NCBI RefSeq assembly: GCF_900114475.1 | Contig: NZ_FOTE01000018.1 | Coordinates: 1 to 64,000 of the forward strand | Length of the DNA: 64,000 nucleotides | Direction of reading: 5' to 3' | Source of the DNA: Paenibacillus sp. 1_12 | GTDB lineage: Bacteria; Bacillota; Bacilli; Paenibacillales; NBRC-103111 | In this document: positions 17,575-25,098 of the stretch, in pieces | How the letters are laid out: every line of letters begins with the position of its first letter | How positions within the stretch are numbered: the stretch's first letter is position 1 | Translations under genes and position numbers: made by a program | The notes under the pieces: model-generated | Databases searched by the model: none | Seen by the model: the letters and a program-made list of their open reading frames with translations, nothing else | Told to the model about the DNA's origin: nothing

Positions 17575-18249
17575 ATGAAATACGAAATTCTTTATCAAGG
17601 TGCTTTTCCATTAGTTAAAATTGAATTGGAGCAAGGGGAAAATGTAAAAGCGGAGTCCGGGGCTATGGTATCGATGACGCCTAATATCGATCTCAAAGGA
17701 ACGGTAGATGGCGGTTTGATGCGAGGGCTTGGCCGAATGCTGAGCGGCGAAAAGTTCTTTTTCCAGGAGTTAACGGCTACCCAAGGCAGAGGAGAAGTAC
17801 TTTTGGCGCCAGCGGCGATCGGTGATGTTCAAGCGATTGAGCTTGACGGCTCCTATAAGCTGTATGTGCAGAAGGACGGCTTTCTTGCCGGTACCAATGG
17901 CATTCAGGTGAACACGAAGATGCAGAATCTGATGAAGGGATTTTTATCTGGAGAAGGCTTTTTCATTGTGGAGATCAGTGGAAAAGGCACGGTATTCCTA
18001 TCCTCTTACGGTGCTATTCATGCGATTAATCTTCAACCTGGAGAAGAAAGAATTATCGATAACGGGCATTTGGTTGCTTGGCCTGATTACATGAATTATA
18101 CGATTGAAAAGGCATCCAAGGGCTGGATATCCAGCATAACGAGCGGCGAGGCAGCCGTATGCCGTTTTCGAGGTGAAGGCGTAGTGCTGATTCAAACCCG
18201 GAATCCGGCTGGCTTCGCTTCGTGGATTAAGACATTTCTTCCTAAATAA
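17575..18249 (+). CDS. AIM24-like protein (TIGR00266 family)
   Basis: 224 residues. The protein begins M-K-Y-E-I-L-Y-Q-G-A-F-P-L-V-K-I-E-L, with the repeated G-rich beta pattern (E-S-G-A-M-V-S-M and G-G-L-M-R-G-L-G-R-M-L-S-G-E) that defines the AIM24/TIGR00266 family. The function in bacteria is not established; a bactofilin-like beta-helix fold is known from relatives. SD AGGAGGAAT precedes the ATG. It converges with the TauE/SafE gene, whose stop is 11 bases away. Confidence 0.88.
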   Translation: MKYEILYQGAFPLVKIELEQGENVKAESGAMVSMTPNIDLKGTVDGGLMRGLGRMLSGEKFFFQELTATQGRGEVLLAPAAIGDVQAIELDGSYKLYVQKDGFLAGTNGIQVNTKMQNLMKGFLSGEGFFIVEISGKGTVFLSSYGAIHAINLQPGEERIIDNGHLVAWPDYMNYTIEKASKGWISSITSGEAAVCRFRGEGVVLIQTRNPAGFASWIKTFLPK

Positions 18250-18260
18250 CGAATAATCCA

Positions 18261-19064
18261 TTATGAGAAAATCATGCGAATGGCTACAATTAAAAAGGTA
18301 ATACGCAGCACCCACATTAGTTTCTTGCTGCTCAGTGCGTTGGCGATTTTGGCACCCAGCCATCCGCCAACCAGAGCGCTCGGTGCAAGTCCCAGAACCA
18401 TCCAGCCATTGACTTCCCCCAAGCTTAGATGCGTAACTGTACCCATTATTGAAGACAAAAAGATCACAAACATCGAGGTAGCTGTTGCAACATGCGGTGG
18501 ATAGCGGAACAATATCATCATCGCCGGAACGAATAAGGATCCACCGCCAATACCGAACAAGCCGGAAATAATGCCGACAACCAGCCCGATCGCAAGCGCT
18601 GGCAGCACTCCGTAACCGTATGTGTGCACAAGCCCTGCTGCGTCTGTGTGCGTTCTTTGGATAGGCCATTGTATATGTAGCGGCTTCAAACGATCTTTAA
18701 AGATCAGTAAGATCGCCATCACCAGCATGAAAATTCCAAAGGCAAGCTGAAACGACTTGGCATCAACAAATTGAGTAATATAAGAGCCGAGCATTGCGCC
18801 TGGCCCGCATGTCAAGAAATAGAGCCAGCCGCTGCGGAAATCGACTTTACGCTGCTTATGGAAAGCCCACGTAGAAGAAAATGCGGTGAAAATCAACACA
18901 GCCAAGGAAGTTCCGACGGCTGTTGATACTGAAATGTCCTGTCCAACGAAATAAGGACCGAGATAAATGAGCGACGGCACAATAACAATACCGCCTCCCA
19001 GACCGACAAGACTGCCAAGCGTTGCAGCGAGTAATCCGACAACTGTATAAAATAAAAAGCTCAT
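18261..19064 (-). CDS. TauE/SafE-family permease (sulfite/anion exporter type)
   Basis: 267 residues with about eight membrane helices and the repeated G-G-G-I-V-I-V-P / G-G-G-S-L-F-V-P motif that begins each half of TauE/SafE proteins. The family exports sulfite, sulfoacetate or related anions; specificity cannot be read here. SD AAGGAAGGA precedes the ATG. It is convergent with the AIM24-like gene and lies upstream of nothing on its own strand. Confidence 0.9.
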   Translation of the reverse strand: MSFLFYTVVGLLAATLGSLVGLGGGIVIVPSLIYLGPYFVGQDISVSTAVGTSLAVLIFTAFSSTWAFHKQRKVDFRSGWLYFLTCGPGAMLGSYITQFVDAKSFQLAFGIFMLVMAILLIFKDRLKPLHIQWPIQRTHTDAAGLVHTYGYGVLPALAIGLVVGIISGLFGIGGGSLFVPAMMILFRYPPHVATATSMFVIFLSSIMGTVTHLSLGEVNGWMVLGLAPSALVGGWLGAKIANALSSKKLMWVLRITFLIVAIRMIFS

Positions 19065-19237
19065 GCTTGTTCCTTCCTTGTTGCAGGGTCTTCAATATGG
19101 TGGTCGCTATAGAATAATGTTTTTTGAACATGCTCTTAGAATTTGCGCAGCAAACGAGCTTCGTAAGCAGAGATCTAGGCTGGGGTAACTACCATAGTAT
19201 CATACCCATAAGGAAGGTCAATGCATCAGCCAAGCTG

Positions 19238-20215
19238 TTATTTCAAATAAAGACCACCGATCAGCGGCTTATTCGGCAAATAATGGACAGTACGAATAAA
19301 ACGGACGGTTTTGGTTTTGGCTCTCATGACGATCGAGTGTGTCTCTGCACGTTGATTGCCCATATACTGCACGCCACCAAGGAATTCGCCTGGAGTAATC
19401 CCGGTTGCCGCAAAGAATACATCTTCATTACCGACCATATCGTCCATGCTCAGCAGCTTGAATGGATCGCCAATTCCCATACGTCTGCAGCGTTCCAGCT
19501 CCTCTTCATTTGATGGCATCAAGCGTCCCTGCAGTTCACCATCAAGACAGCGAAGTGCGGCTGCAGCCAATACACCCTCAGGTGCACCCCCCGAACCTAC
19601 ATACAAATCAATGCCGGATTCGCTTAAGCAAGGAGCCATTGCGCCAGCCACATCGCCATCGCTTAATAATTTAATACGTACACCGACACGGCGGAGTGTT
19701 TGAATTTTGTCTTGATGACGTTCACGGTCCAGGATCATCACGGTCAGATTGCTAAGCGGCTTATCCAGGTATTGAGCAGCTTTCAACAGAGTCGTTTCCA
19801 AAGGATCATCCAAATGCAGCTTGCCAGCCAATAGAGGACCTACGGCCAGCTTATCCATATACATATCTGGAGCGTGCAGCAGGCAGCCTTTATTAGCCAT
19901 TGCGATAACGGCCAGCGCATTATTCAAGCCTTTGGCAACCGATTCAGTTCCTTCCAAGGGATCCACGGCAATATCGACCTCGGGGCCTTGTCCGTTTCCG
20001 ACTTTTTCACCAATATAGAGCATAGGGGCTTCATCCATTTCACCTTCTCCAATAACGACAGTGCCCTGCACTGAAACAGAATCGAACATCGCTCTCATCG
20101 CTGTAGTGGCTGCTCCGTCAGCTTCATTTTTATTGCCTCGTCCCATCCATTGTGCAGCGGATAATGCCGCCAATTCGGTGACTCTCACTATTTCCATTGC
20201 TAGCTCTCGTTCCAT
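19238..20215 (-). CDS. glpX: class II fructose-1,6-bisphosphatase
   Basis: 325 residues. It begins M-E-R-E-L-A-M-E-I-V-R-V-T-E and carries V-I-G-E-G-E-M-D-E-A-P-M-L and A-V-D-P-L-E-G-T, the metal-binding motifs of GlpX phosphatases, plus G-T-P-G-like and G-G-A-P-E-G-V substrate loops. It hydrolyses fructose-1,6-bisphosphate to fructose-6-phosphate in gluconeogenesis. The start is ATG 20215, eight bases after GGAGG; the ATG seven codons upstream overlaps that SD. It is divergent from ccpN, the repressor of gluconeogenic genes, across a 264-base region with a palindrome near 20283. Confidence 0.95.
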   Translation of the reverse strand: MERELAMEIVRVTELAALSAAQWMGRGNKNEADGAATTAMRAMFDSVSVQGTVVIGEGEMDEAPMLYIGEKVGNGQGPEVDIAVDPLEGTESVAKGLNNALAVIAMANKGCLLHAPDMYMDKLAVGPLLAGKLHLDDPLETTLLKAAQYLDKPLSNLTVMILDRERHQDKIQTLRRVGVRIKLLSDGDVAGAMAPCLSESGIDLYVGSGGAPEGVLAAAALRCLDGELQGRLMPSNEEELERCRRMGIGDPFKLLSMDDMVGNEDVFFAATGITPGEFLGGVQYMGNQRAETHSIVMRAKTKTVRFIRTVHYLPNKPLIGGLYLK

Positions 20216-20281
20216 TCTTTTTGCCTCCAAACTCATATTGGTTTAAATAGGTTGTATTATATTACAGTTATAATTTCATTA

Positions 20282-20306
20282 TTACACACTATATGCGTGT
20301 TATGTA
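20282..20306. promoter_or_regulatory. palindrome in the glpX/ccpN intergenic region (candidate operator)
   Basis: TTACA and TGTAA flank CACAC-TATAT-GCGTG, giving an imperfect palindrome ~70 bases upstream of glpX. Its position suggests control of glpX, possibly by CcpN or another regulator, but I cannot match it firmly to a known operator. Confidence 0.3.
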
Positions 20307-20408
20307 ACTGTTAAATGTAATTAAAGTGATGTTTTTATGATAAAAAGTTTGTTTTTAACATATAAATATTGTTTATAGGACGTGTTTGTGTAAATCATTT
20401 CTGAAGTT

Positions 20409-20417
20409 TGGTATACT
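20409..20417 (+). promoter_or_regulatory. extended -10 promoter element of ccpN
   Basis: TGGTATACT (TGn followed by TATACT) lies 62 bases upstream of the CcpN frame. No -35 at standard spacing is clear. Confidence 0.4.
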
Positions 20418-20479
20418 TTATATCATATAGAAGGTTTCAGAAATAGAAGTTCTGGGACAGGGAGGTCACGATTATCGAA

Positions 20480-21121
20480 TTGTCAGCCCGTCAATTACAT
20501 ATTGTTGAATTGGTTAAGCAGCATTCACCGATCACCGGTGAGCAGATCGCTGAGATGCTTGGGTTAAGCCGCCCGACGCTTCGTTCGGATTTGGCATTGC
20601 TGGTGATGCTCGGGCTGGTCGATGCGAAGCCGAAGGTCGGTTATACACCGGGTTCATCCATTTCCGCTGAGAATCAGGTGTCTCGCAGATTGCAATCATT
20701 GAAAATAAAAGATATACAGGCTGTACCTGTTGTAGTCAGAGAGTCGGCATTGATACATGATGCAGTTGTTGCTCTTTTTATGGAAAATGTTGGAAGTTTG
20801 ATTGTGGTCGATGAAGAAAGCTGTCTATCCGGCATTATTTCGCGCAAGGATTTGTTGAAATTCACATTGGGCAATCCTTCAGCTTCCACGATGCCTGTCA
20901 GTATGGTCATGACCAGAGAGCCCAATGTGATTCATGTACAGCCTGAAGATAATGTGCTTGAAGCGGCACGGAGAATGATCCATCATCAGGTGGACGGTTT
21001 GCCGGTGGTCGTTCCCATCAAGCAGGATATTGCGCAGGGACGCAGCCGCTGGGAGGTCGTTGGTCGCATTACCAATACGATGATGACACAGCTTCTGGTG
21101 GATCTTGCCTCCGAGTCTTGA
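20480..21121 (+). CDS. ccpN: CcpN-type repressor of gluconeogenic genes (HTH plus two CBS domains)
   Basis: About 214 residues from the TTG at 20480. Residues ~1-60 form a winged HTH (I-T-G-E-Q-I-A-E-M-L-G-L-S-R-P-T-L-R-S-D-L-A-L-L), then G-Y-T-P-G, then two CBS domains (about 75-130 and 140-205), the architecture of B. subtilis CcpN, which senses the ATP/ADP state to repress gapB and pckA. It is followed by yqfL, the same pair as in B. subtilis. The true start is uncertain: GGAGG (20461-20465) is best spaced for ATT 20471, which would add I-I-E, matching the N terminus of B. subtilis CcpN, whereas the TTG is 14 bases from the SD. Confidence 0.92.
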   Translation: MSARQLHIVELVKQHSPITGEQIAEMLGLSRPTLRSDLALLVMLGLVDAKPKVGYTPGSSISAENQVSRRLQSLKIKDIQAVPVVVRESALIHDAVVALFMENVGSLIVVDEESCLSGIISRKDLLKFTLGNPSASTMPVSMVMTREPNVIHVQPEDNVLEAARRMIHHQVDGLPVVVPIKQDIAQGRSRWEVVGRITNTMMTQLLVDLASES

Positions 21122-21126
21122 TAGTT

Positions 21127-21209
21127 CGGTGAATAAATCAGTGGCGGAAGCCAGAACTAACATCACGAATAATTTCGCAGCAGTTGCAACCAAGCTCTCG
21201 TTATTCACC
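21127..21209. repeat. long inverted repeat with GGTGAATAA arms, between ccpN and yqfL
   Basis: GGTGAATAA (21128-21136) and TTATTCACC (21201-21209) are exact complements 64 bases apart, with further short complementarities inside. The same arms bound a 119-base element at 41805-41923 between liaF and liaS. It fills most of the 139-base gap before the yqfL start and could be a repeat, an RNA-processing site or an attenuator. Confidence 0.7.
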
Positions 21210-21260
21210 TGACTTCTGAAATAGCCCGGATAGTATGATGTGAGCAAAGGAGAACAGTGG

Positions 21261-22067
21261 ATGACGGACGATCGACATTATGAGATAACCATTTGCTCGG
21301 ATTCGGTAGGAGAGACGGCCGAGGCGGTTGTAAAAGCGACCATGCGCCAATTCGATGCCCATCAAGTGACGACGAAGCGGATTGGACATATCAAGCACGA
21401 GGATGAAATACGTATAATCATGGAGGCTGCAGCCAAACGGGGAGGTTTTGTGGCGTATACACTTGTTCAGCCGGAGCTGCGTGAAATGATGAAGGAAGAA
21501 GCGATCCGTCTGGGAGTCAGAGCTATAGATATTATGGGACCGATGATGGAGGCGTTCATCGATACATTCAATGATTCGCCGAAGCGAAAGCCTGGGCTGC
21601 AGCATGAAATGGACGACGATTACTTTCGACGTGTCGAGGCTATCGAATTTACGGTTAAATGCGATGATGGACGAGATACCAGCTCGTTGCTCAAGGCGGA
21701 TATTATATTGATCGGCGTATCGCGGACATCCAAGACACCGCTCAGTATTTTTTTGGCACATAAAGGTCATAAGGTGACTAATTTACCGCTTGTTCCAGAG
21801 GTCAAGCCGCCTAAGGAGCTGTTTATGCTTCACGGCAGCCGAATTATCGGTTTAATTATGGATCCTGATAAGCTGCTGAAGATTCGCACCGAGCGGTTAA
21901 AGGCAGTTGGGCTGCCCAATGGCGCCAAATATGCCGCGCTTGACCGGATTGTTGAGGAATTGGAATATGCGCAAGGCATCATGAAGCAGCTGGGCTGTCC
22001 GATTATTAATGTAACCGATAAGGCGATTGAGGAAACTGCGGGCATTATATTGGGTTATATGTCTTAA
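21261..22067 (+). CDS. yqfL: pyruvate,phosphate dikinase regulatory protein-like kinase/phosphorylase
   Basis: 268 residues. It opens M-T-D-D-R-H-Y-E-I-T-I-C-S-D-S-V-G-E-T-A and carries the P-loop-like G-V-S-R-T-S-K-T-P-L-S near residue 160, as in the DUF299 family (YqfL/PpsR, PDRP1), bifunctional ADP-dependent kinases and Pi-dependent phosphorylases of PEP synthase or PPDK. ATG 21261 is eight bases after AAAGGAG and matches the family N terminus better than the GTG at 21240. With ccpN it forms a gluconeogenesis control unit; in B. subtilis YqfL lowers CcpN activity. Confidence 0.92.
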   Translation: MTDDRHYEITICSDSVGETAEAVVKATMRQFDAHQVTTKRIGHIKHEDEIRIIMEAAAKRGGFVAYTLVQPELREMMKEEAIRLGVRAIDIMGPMMEAFIDTFNDSPKRKPGLQHEMDDDYFRRVEAIEFTVKCDDGRDTSSLLKADIILIGVSRTSKTPLSIFLAHKGHKVTNLPLVPEVKPPKELFMLHGSRIIGLIMDPDKLLKIRTERLKAVGLPNGAKYAALDRIVEELEYAQGIMKQLGCPIINVTDKAIEETAGIILGYMS

Positions 22068-22141
22068 TATTAGCCGTAAAATGACTATAAATACTGGAAA
22101 GCTTTTATCGAATAACTAGTTTTGAGAGGACGGGTACTTGA

Positions 22142-22756
22142 ATGTTCAAAAAAATAGCTGCAGATGCGCTTGGGTTAAGCGATATTGGCAGCGTGATTAA
22201 ACCGGTGGATTATGACAAGGTGGATGCTGACGATTATGTCATGAATGAAGACAACGAGAAAATTTATTTTCTGATCAAATCCAAAGCAGATGAGTATTGC
22301 TTCACCAATCTAGGCCTAATCCATCTGGATGGTACAAGTGCACTCAGCAAGAAACGGACGCTTCGCCGCTTTAATTACAGCCATCATCCGATTTCGAATG
22401 TAGCTCTTGAAACAGCCGGAACTGTCGATCTCGATGTAGAAATTAAATTTTTGATTGGTACAGCGTCTTATTCCATTGATGTTCACAAGAAGCATATTGC
22501 CGAAGTCAAGGATCTGTATAAATCGCTTTTGAAAATTGCTGAAATCTCCGAAGAGAACGAAACGACGCTGCAGTATGCAAAAGAGAGTATACACCTTGCA
22601 TCAACGACATTAAATCGTTCGGTTAAAGAGGGCGGAAACATTGTCGAGCAGTTTAAGGAAGTCACCGAGGCTGCTTTCTTCTGGATGGTGGAAACCCATA
22701 AGCAGTACAAGGTCAAGGATTATGGTCATATTTTCGAGCGTTATATTAATCAATAA
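22142..22756 (+). CDS. YvbH-like PH-domain protein
   Basis: 204 residues, soluble, no signal peptide or membrane span. The N-terminal part (K-I-Y-F-L-I-K-S-K-A-D-E-Y-C-F-T-N-L-G-L) resembles the bacterial PH-like fold of the YvbH/DUF1696 family; the C-terminal third is helical. The function is unknown. SD GAGAGGACGGG precedes the ATG. 75 bases separate it from yqfL. Confidence 0.75.
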   Translation: MFKKIAADALGLSDIGSVIKPVDYDKVDADDYVMNEDNEKIYFLIKSKADEYCFTNLGLIHLDGTSALSKKRTLRRFNYSHHPISNVALETAGTVDLDVEIKFLIGTASYSIDVHKKHIAEVKDLYKSLLKIAEISEENETTLQYAKESIHLASTTLNRSVKEGGNIVEQFKEVTEAAFFWMVETHKQYKVKDYGHIFERYINQ

Positions 22757-22850
22757 TCCAGGTACTTGCAAGATCGGATGGCCAAGCTGCGGAATCATAC
22801 ATGCCATTTTAATTTTATTACTATATAAGATGAACCAAAGAAACACACAG

Positions 22851-22995
22851 CCCGAGCGGAGAAAGCAGACCCTTCTGGAGAAACGGAGTGTTCGCCTTTG
22901 CAGACGGATTCTTACCCTTACCCCTATGGGGCTAAGAATCGAAAGAATCTGGCTGCAACAGCGATTGGAAGAGTGGGTCTGCTTTCGCAGCGCCT
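22851..22995. repeat. structured intergenic repeat, copy A
   Basis: Begins CCCGAGCGGAGAAAGC. GAAAGCAGACCC (22861-22872) and GGGTCTGCTTTC (22975-22986) are perfect 12-bp complements, enclosing an inner hairpin with GATTCTTA/TAAGAATC and CCCC/GGGG. The first ~50 bases are shared almost exactly with copy B at 38421. No ORF uses the region. Likely a genome-wide repeat or structured RNA; I cannot tell which. Confidence 0.65.
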
Positions 22996-23037
22996 CTTTG
23001 CTGTCATGATGTTTTATTCATCTTATATACATGAACA

Positions 23038-23076
23038 AAGCCCTGTCGAGCTTAAAAAGTCGGCGGGGCTTTCTTC
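23038..23076 (+). terminator. rho-independent terminator downstream of the YvbH-like gene
   Basis: GCCCTGTCGA pairs with TCGGCGGGGC (with G:U pairs) around GCTTAAAAAG, followed by TTTCTTC. It lies 280 bases past the YvbH-like stop and just before the response regulator. Confidence 0.7.
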
Positions 23077-23233
23077 ATGCTGCAAGTAATGTGCGAACTA
23101 AGGGCTGAATATAGGATTGTTAATGAATACGTAATATTTGCGTGTGAAGGTTATGTTAAAATATAGTAAGACCCTGTTGTATGAAGTAGCTTAAATCTCA
23201 TGGTTGTACCTGAAAAGGAGGGCGCTCAATTCG

Positions 23234-23965
23234 ATGGTGAAAATTTTGGTAGCCGATGATGAGGAAAATATAACCGATGTATGCGCCCGATACCTGCTGC
23301 GTGAGGGTTTTGAGGTCTTATGCGCCAAAGATGGCGATGAAGCACTTCGTGTATGGGAAAAAGAATTACCGGATTTTATCGTGTTGGACGTGATGATGCC
23401 CAAAAAAACGGGCTGGCAGGTATGTGAAGAGATTCGCAGCAATCACGATGTGCCGATTCTAATGCTTACGGCTAGAGGAGAAGAAATGGACCGGCTCATG
23501 GGACTTACCATGGGTGCGGATGATTATATGACAAAACCGTTCAGCCCTCGGGAGCTGGTGCTGCGTGTGAAAGCCATACTACGGCGACTGAAGCCTATGG
23601 AAGCGGCCAATGCAGCAGCTATTCCGACTCAGGCTAGCAAATCAGGCTCGATCATTAGCCGAATGGGGCTGGAAATTGACAACTTGCGGAGGGTGGTCAA
23701 GGTAGGAGGTAAGGAAGCGGAGCTGACAGTGAAGGAGTTCGAGCTGCTGTGGCTGTTTGCCAACCATCCCGATCAGGTGTTTTCCCGCAATCAATTGTTG
23801 AATACGATTTGGGATATTGATTATTTTGGAGATACGACGACAGTGACGGTTCATATCCGAAGGCTGCGTGAGAAGATTGAGAAGAACCCTTCCGCCCCTA
23901 AATATATTAAAACCGTCTGGGGGATCGGCTACAAGTTTGACGGAAAGGGGGGCGATCCGGAATGA
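23234..23965 (+). CDS. OmpR/PhoB-family response regulator
   Basis: 243 residues. Receiver: V-A-D-D-E-E-N acidic pair, F-I-V-L-D-V-M-M-P (phospho-Asp), L-T-A-R and T-K-P-F (Lys). Winged-helix C-terminal domain with E-L-T-V-K-E-F-E-L-L-W-L-F-A and V-T-V-H-I-R-R-L-R-E-K-I-E (recognition helix). ATG 23234 follows AAGGAGGGC, 10 bases away; an upstream open stretch is non-coding. The stop overlaps the kinase start by four bases (ATGA), so the two are co-translated. Confidence 0.95.
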   Translation: MVKILVADDEENITDVCARYLLREGFEVLCAKDGDEALRVWEKELPDFIVLDVMMPKKTGWQVCEEIRSNHDVPILMLTARGEEMDRLMGLTMGADDYMTKPFSPRELVLRVKAILRRLKPMEAANAAAIPTQASKSGSIISRMGLEIDNLRRVVKVGGKEAELTVKEFELLWLFANHPDQVFSRNQLLNTIWDIDYFGDTTTVTVHIRRLREKIEKNPSAPKYIKTVWGIGYKFDGKGGDPE

Positions 23966-25023
23966 ATCGGTTTATGGGCTCGGTAGGCCTGCGCACCTAT
24001 TTGCTGTTAACGAGTCTGGTTAGTATTGCTGCCATATTGATCAGCTTATTTGTCAGCTACAGGAAGATGTTTTTGACGTTGGATGAATTGATATGGCTTA
24101 CTATTGTGACTGTAGGGGCAGGTATTCTTTCTTTGATTGTGCATCTGATTATGACCCGGCCGATTGAACGGGCGATTGATATGATCAGCAGGGAATCGCA
24201 GCAGATCGCGCAGGGCGATTTTCGCGGAGAGCTGCCCCTGATTGGCCCTGTGGAGTTTCAGGCGATGGCAGTTAATTTTAATCAAATGAGCCGTCAATTA
24301 AATGAAAGCTTTCAGCAGCTGCGATCCTCGGAGGCTTCGCGGCGTGAGCTTGTGGCTAACGTGTCCCATGATTTGCGTACTCCGTTGGCGTCGATTCAAT
24401 CGTTTGTTGAAGCCCTTCAGGATGATTTGATTGAGGACCCCGACACGTATAAACGTTACCTGAGTACGATTCGTCTGGAAACCCAGCGACTGAGCGGTTT
24501 AATCAACGATTTATTTGATCTTTCGCGCAGGGAGGCGGGGGCAGAAAGCTTCGAGCCTGAAGCCTATCACCTGGATAATCTGATTGTCGAAACCTTGCAA
24601 AGCCACCGGCTGCAAATCGAGGAAAAAGGTATCGAAGTCGAGGGGCATATTCCCGAGGAGCTGCCGCCCGTCTTGATTGTACCCAATGAAATTAAGCGGG
24701 TGGTTTCCAATTTGCTTCACAATGCACTGCGTCATTCCCCTGAAGGGGGGAAGATTCGGATTTATGCGCAATTGCCAAAGGACGGGTACGTAATGGTTAC
24801 GGTGGAGGATCAAGGTGAGGGCATTGCTGAAGAGGAGCAGGTTCGTCTGTTTGAGCGTTTTTATCGAACGGATCATTCACGCAGCAGGGCAAGCGGCGGT
24901 TCCGGGCTTGGGCTGGCGATTTCCAAATCGATCGTGGAAATTCACAGCGGTCAAGTTGGGGTAAACAGTAAGCTTGGGGAAGGGAGTCAGTTCTGGTTTA
25001 CAGTGCCTGTGGTACAGCGGTAA
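23962..25023 (+). CDS. sensor histidine kinase (HAMP, HisKA, HATPase)
   Basis: 353 residues. Two membrane segments (about 11-30 and 37-62) are joined by only about a dozen residues, so there is almost no extracellular domain; HAMP follows (~65-110), then the H box V-S-H-D-L-R-T-P-L-A-S, N box N-L-L-H-N-A-L-R-H, and G boxes D-Q-G-E-G-I / G-G-S-G-L-G-L-A-I. Such short-loop kinases usually sense a membrane or partner-protein signal. It overlaps the response regulator by four bases; the molybdopterin oxidoreductase follows 76 bases later on the same strand and may be a target. Confidence 0.93.
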   Translation: MNRFMGSVGLRTYLLLTSLVSIAAILISLFVSYRKMFLTLDELIWLTIVTVGAGILSLIVHLIMTRPIERAIDMISRESQQIAQGDFRGELPLIGPVEFQAMAVNFNQMSRQLNESFQQLRSSEASRRELVANVSHDLRTPLASIQSFVEALQDDLIEDPDTYKRYLSTIRLETQRLSGLINDLFDLSRREAGAESFEPEAYHLDNLIVETLQSHRLQIEEKGIEVEGHIPEELPPVLIVPNEIKRVVSNLLHNALRHSPEGGKIRIYAQLPKDGYVMVTVEDQGEGIAEEEQVRLFERFYRTDHSRSRASGGSGLGLAISKSIVEIHSGQVGVNSKLGEGSQFWFTVPVVQR

Positions 25024-25098
25024 TACAACCAAGAGCCCTGCTCGATACGTATACCTATTTAAAGACCTAAAATTGACGGTTACCAATAGGATCAACGA

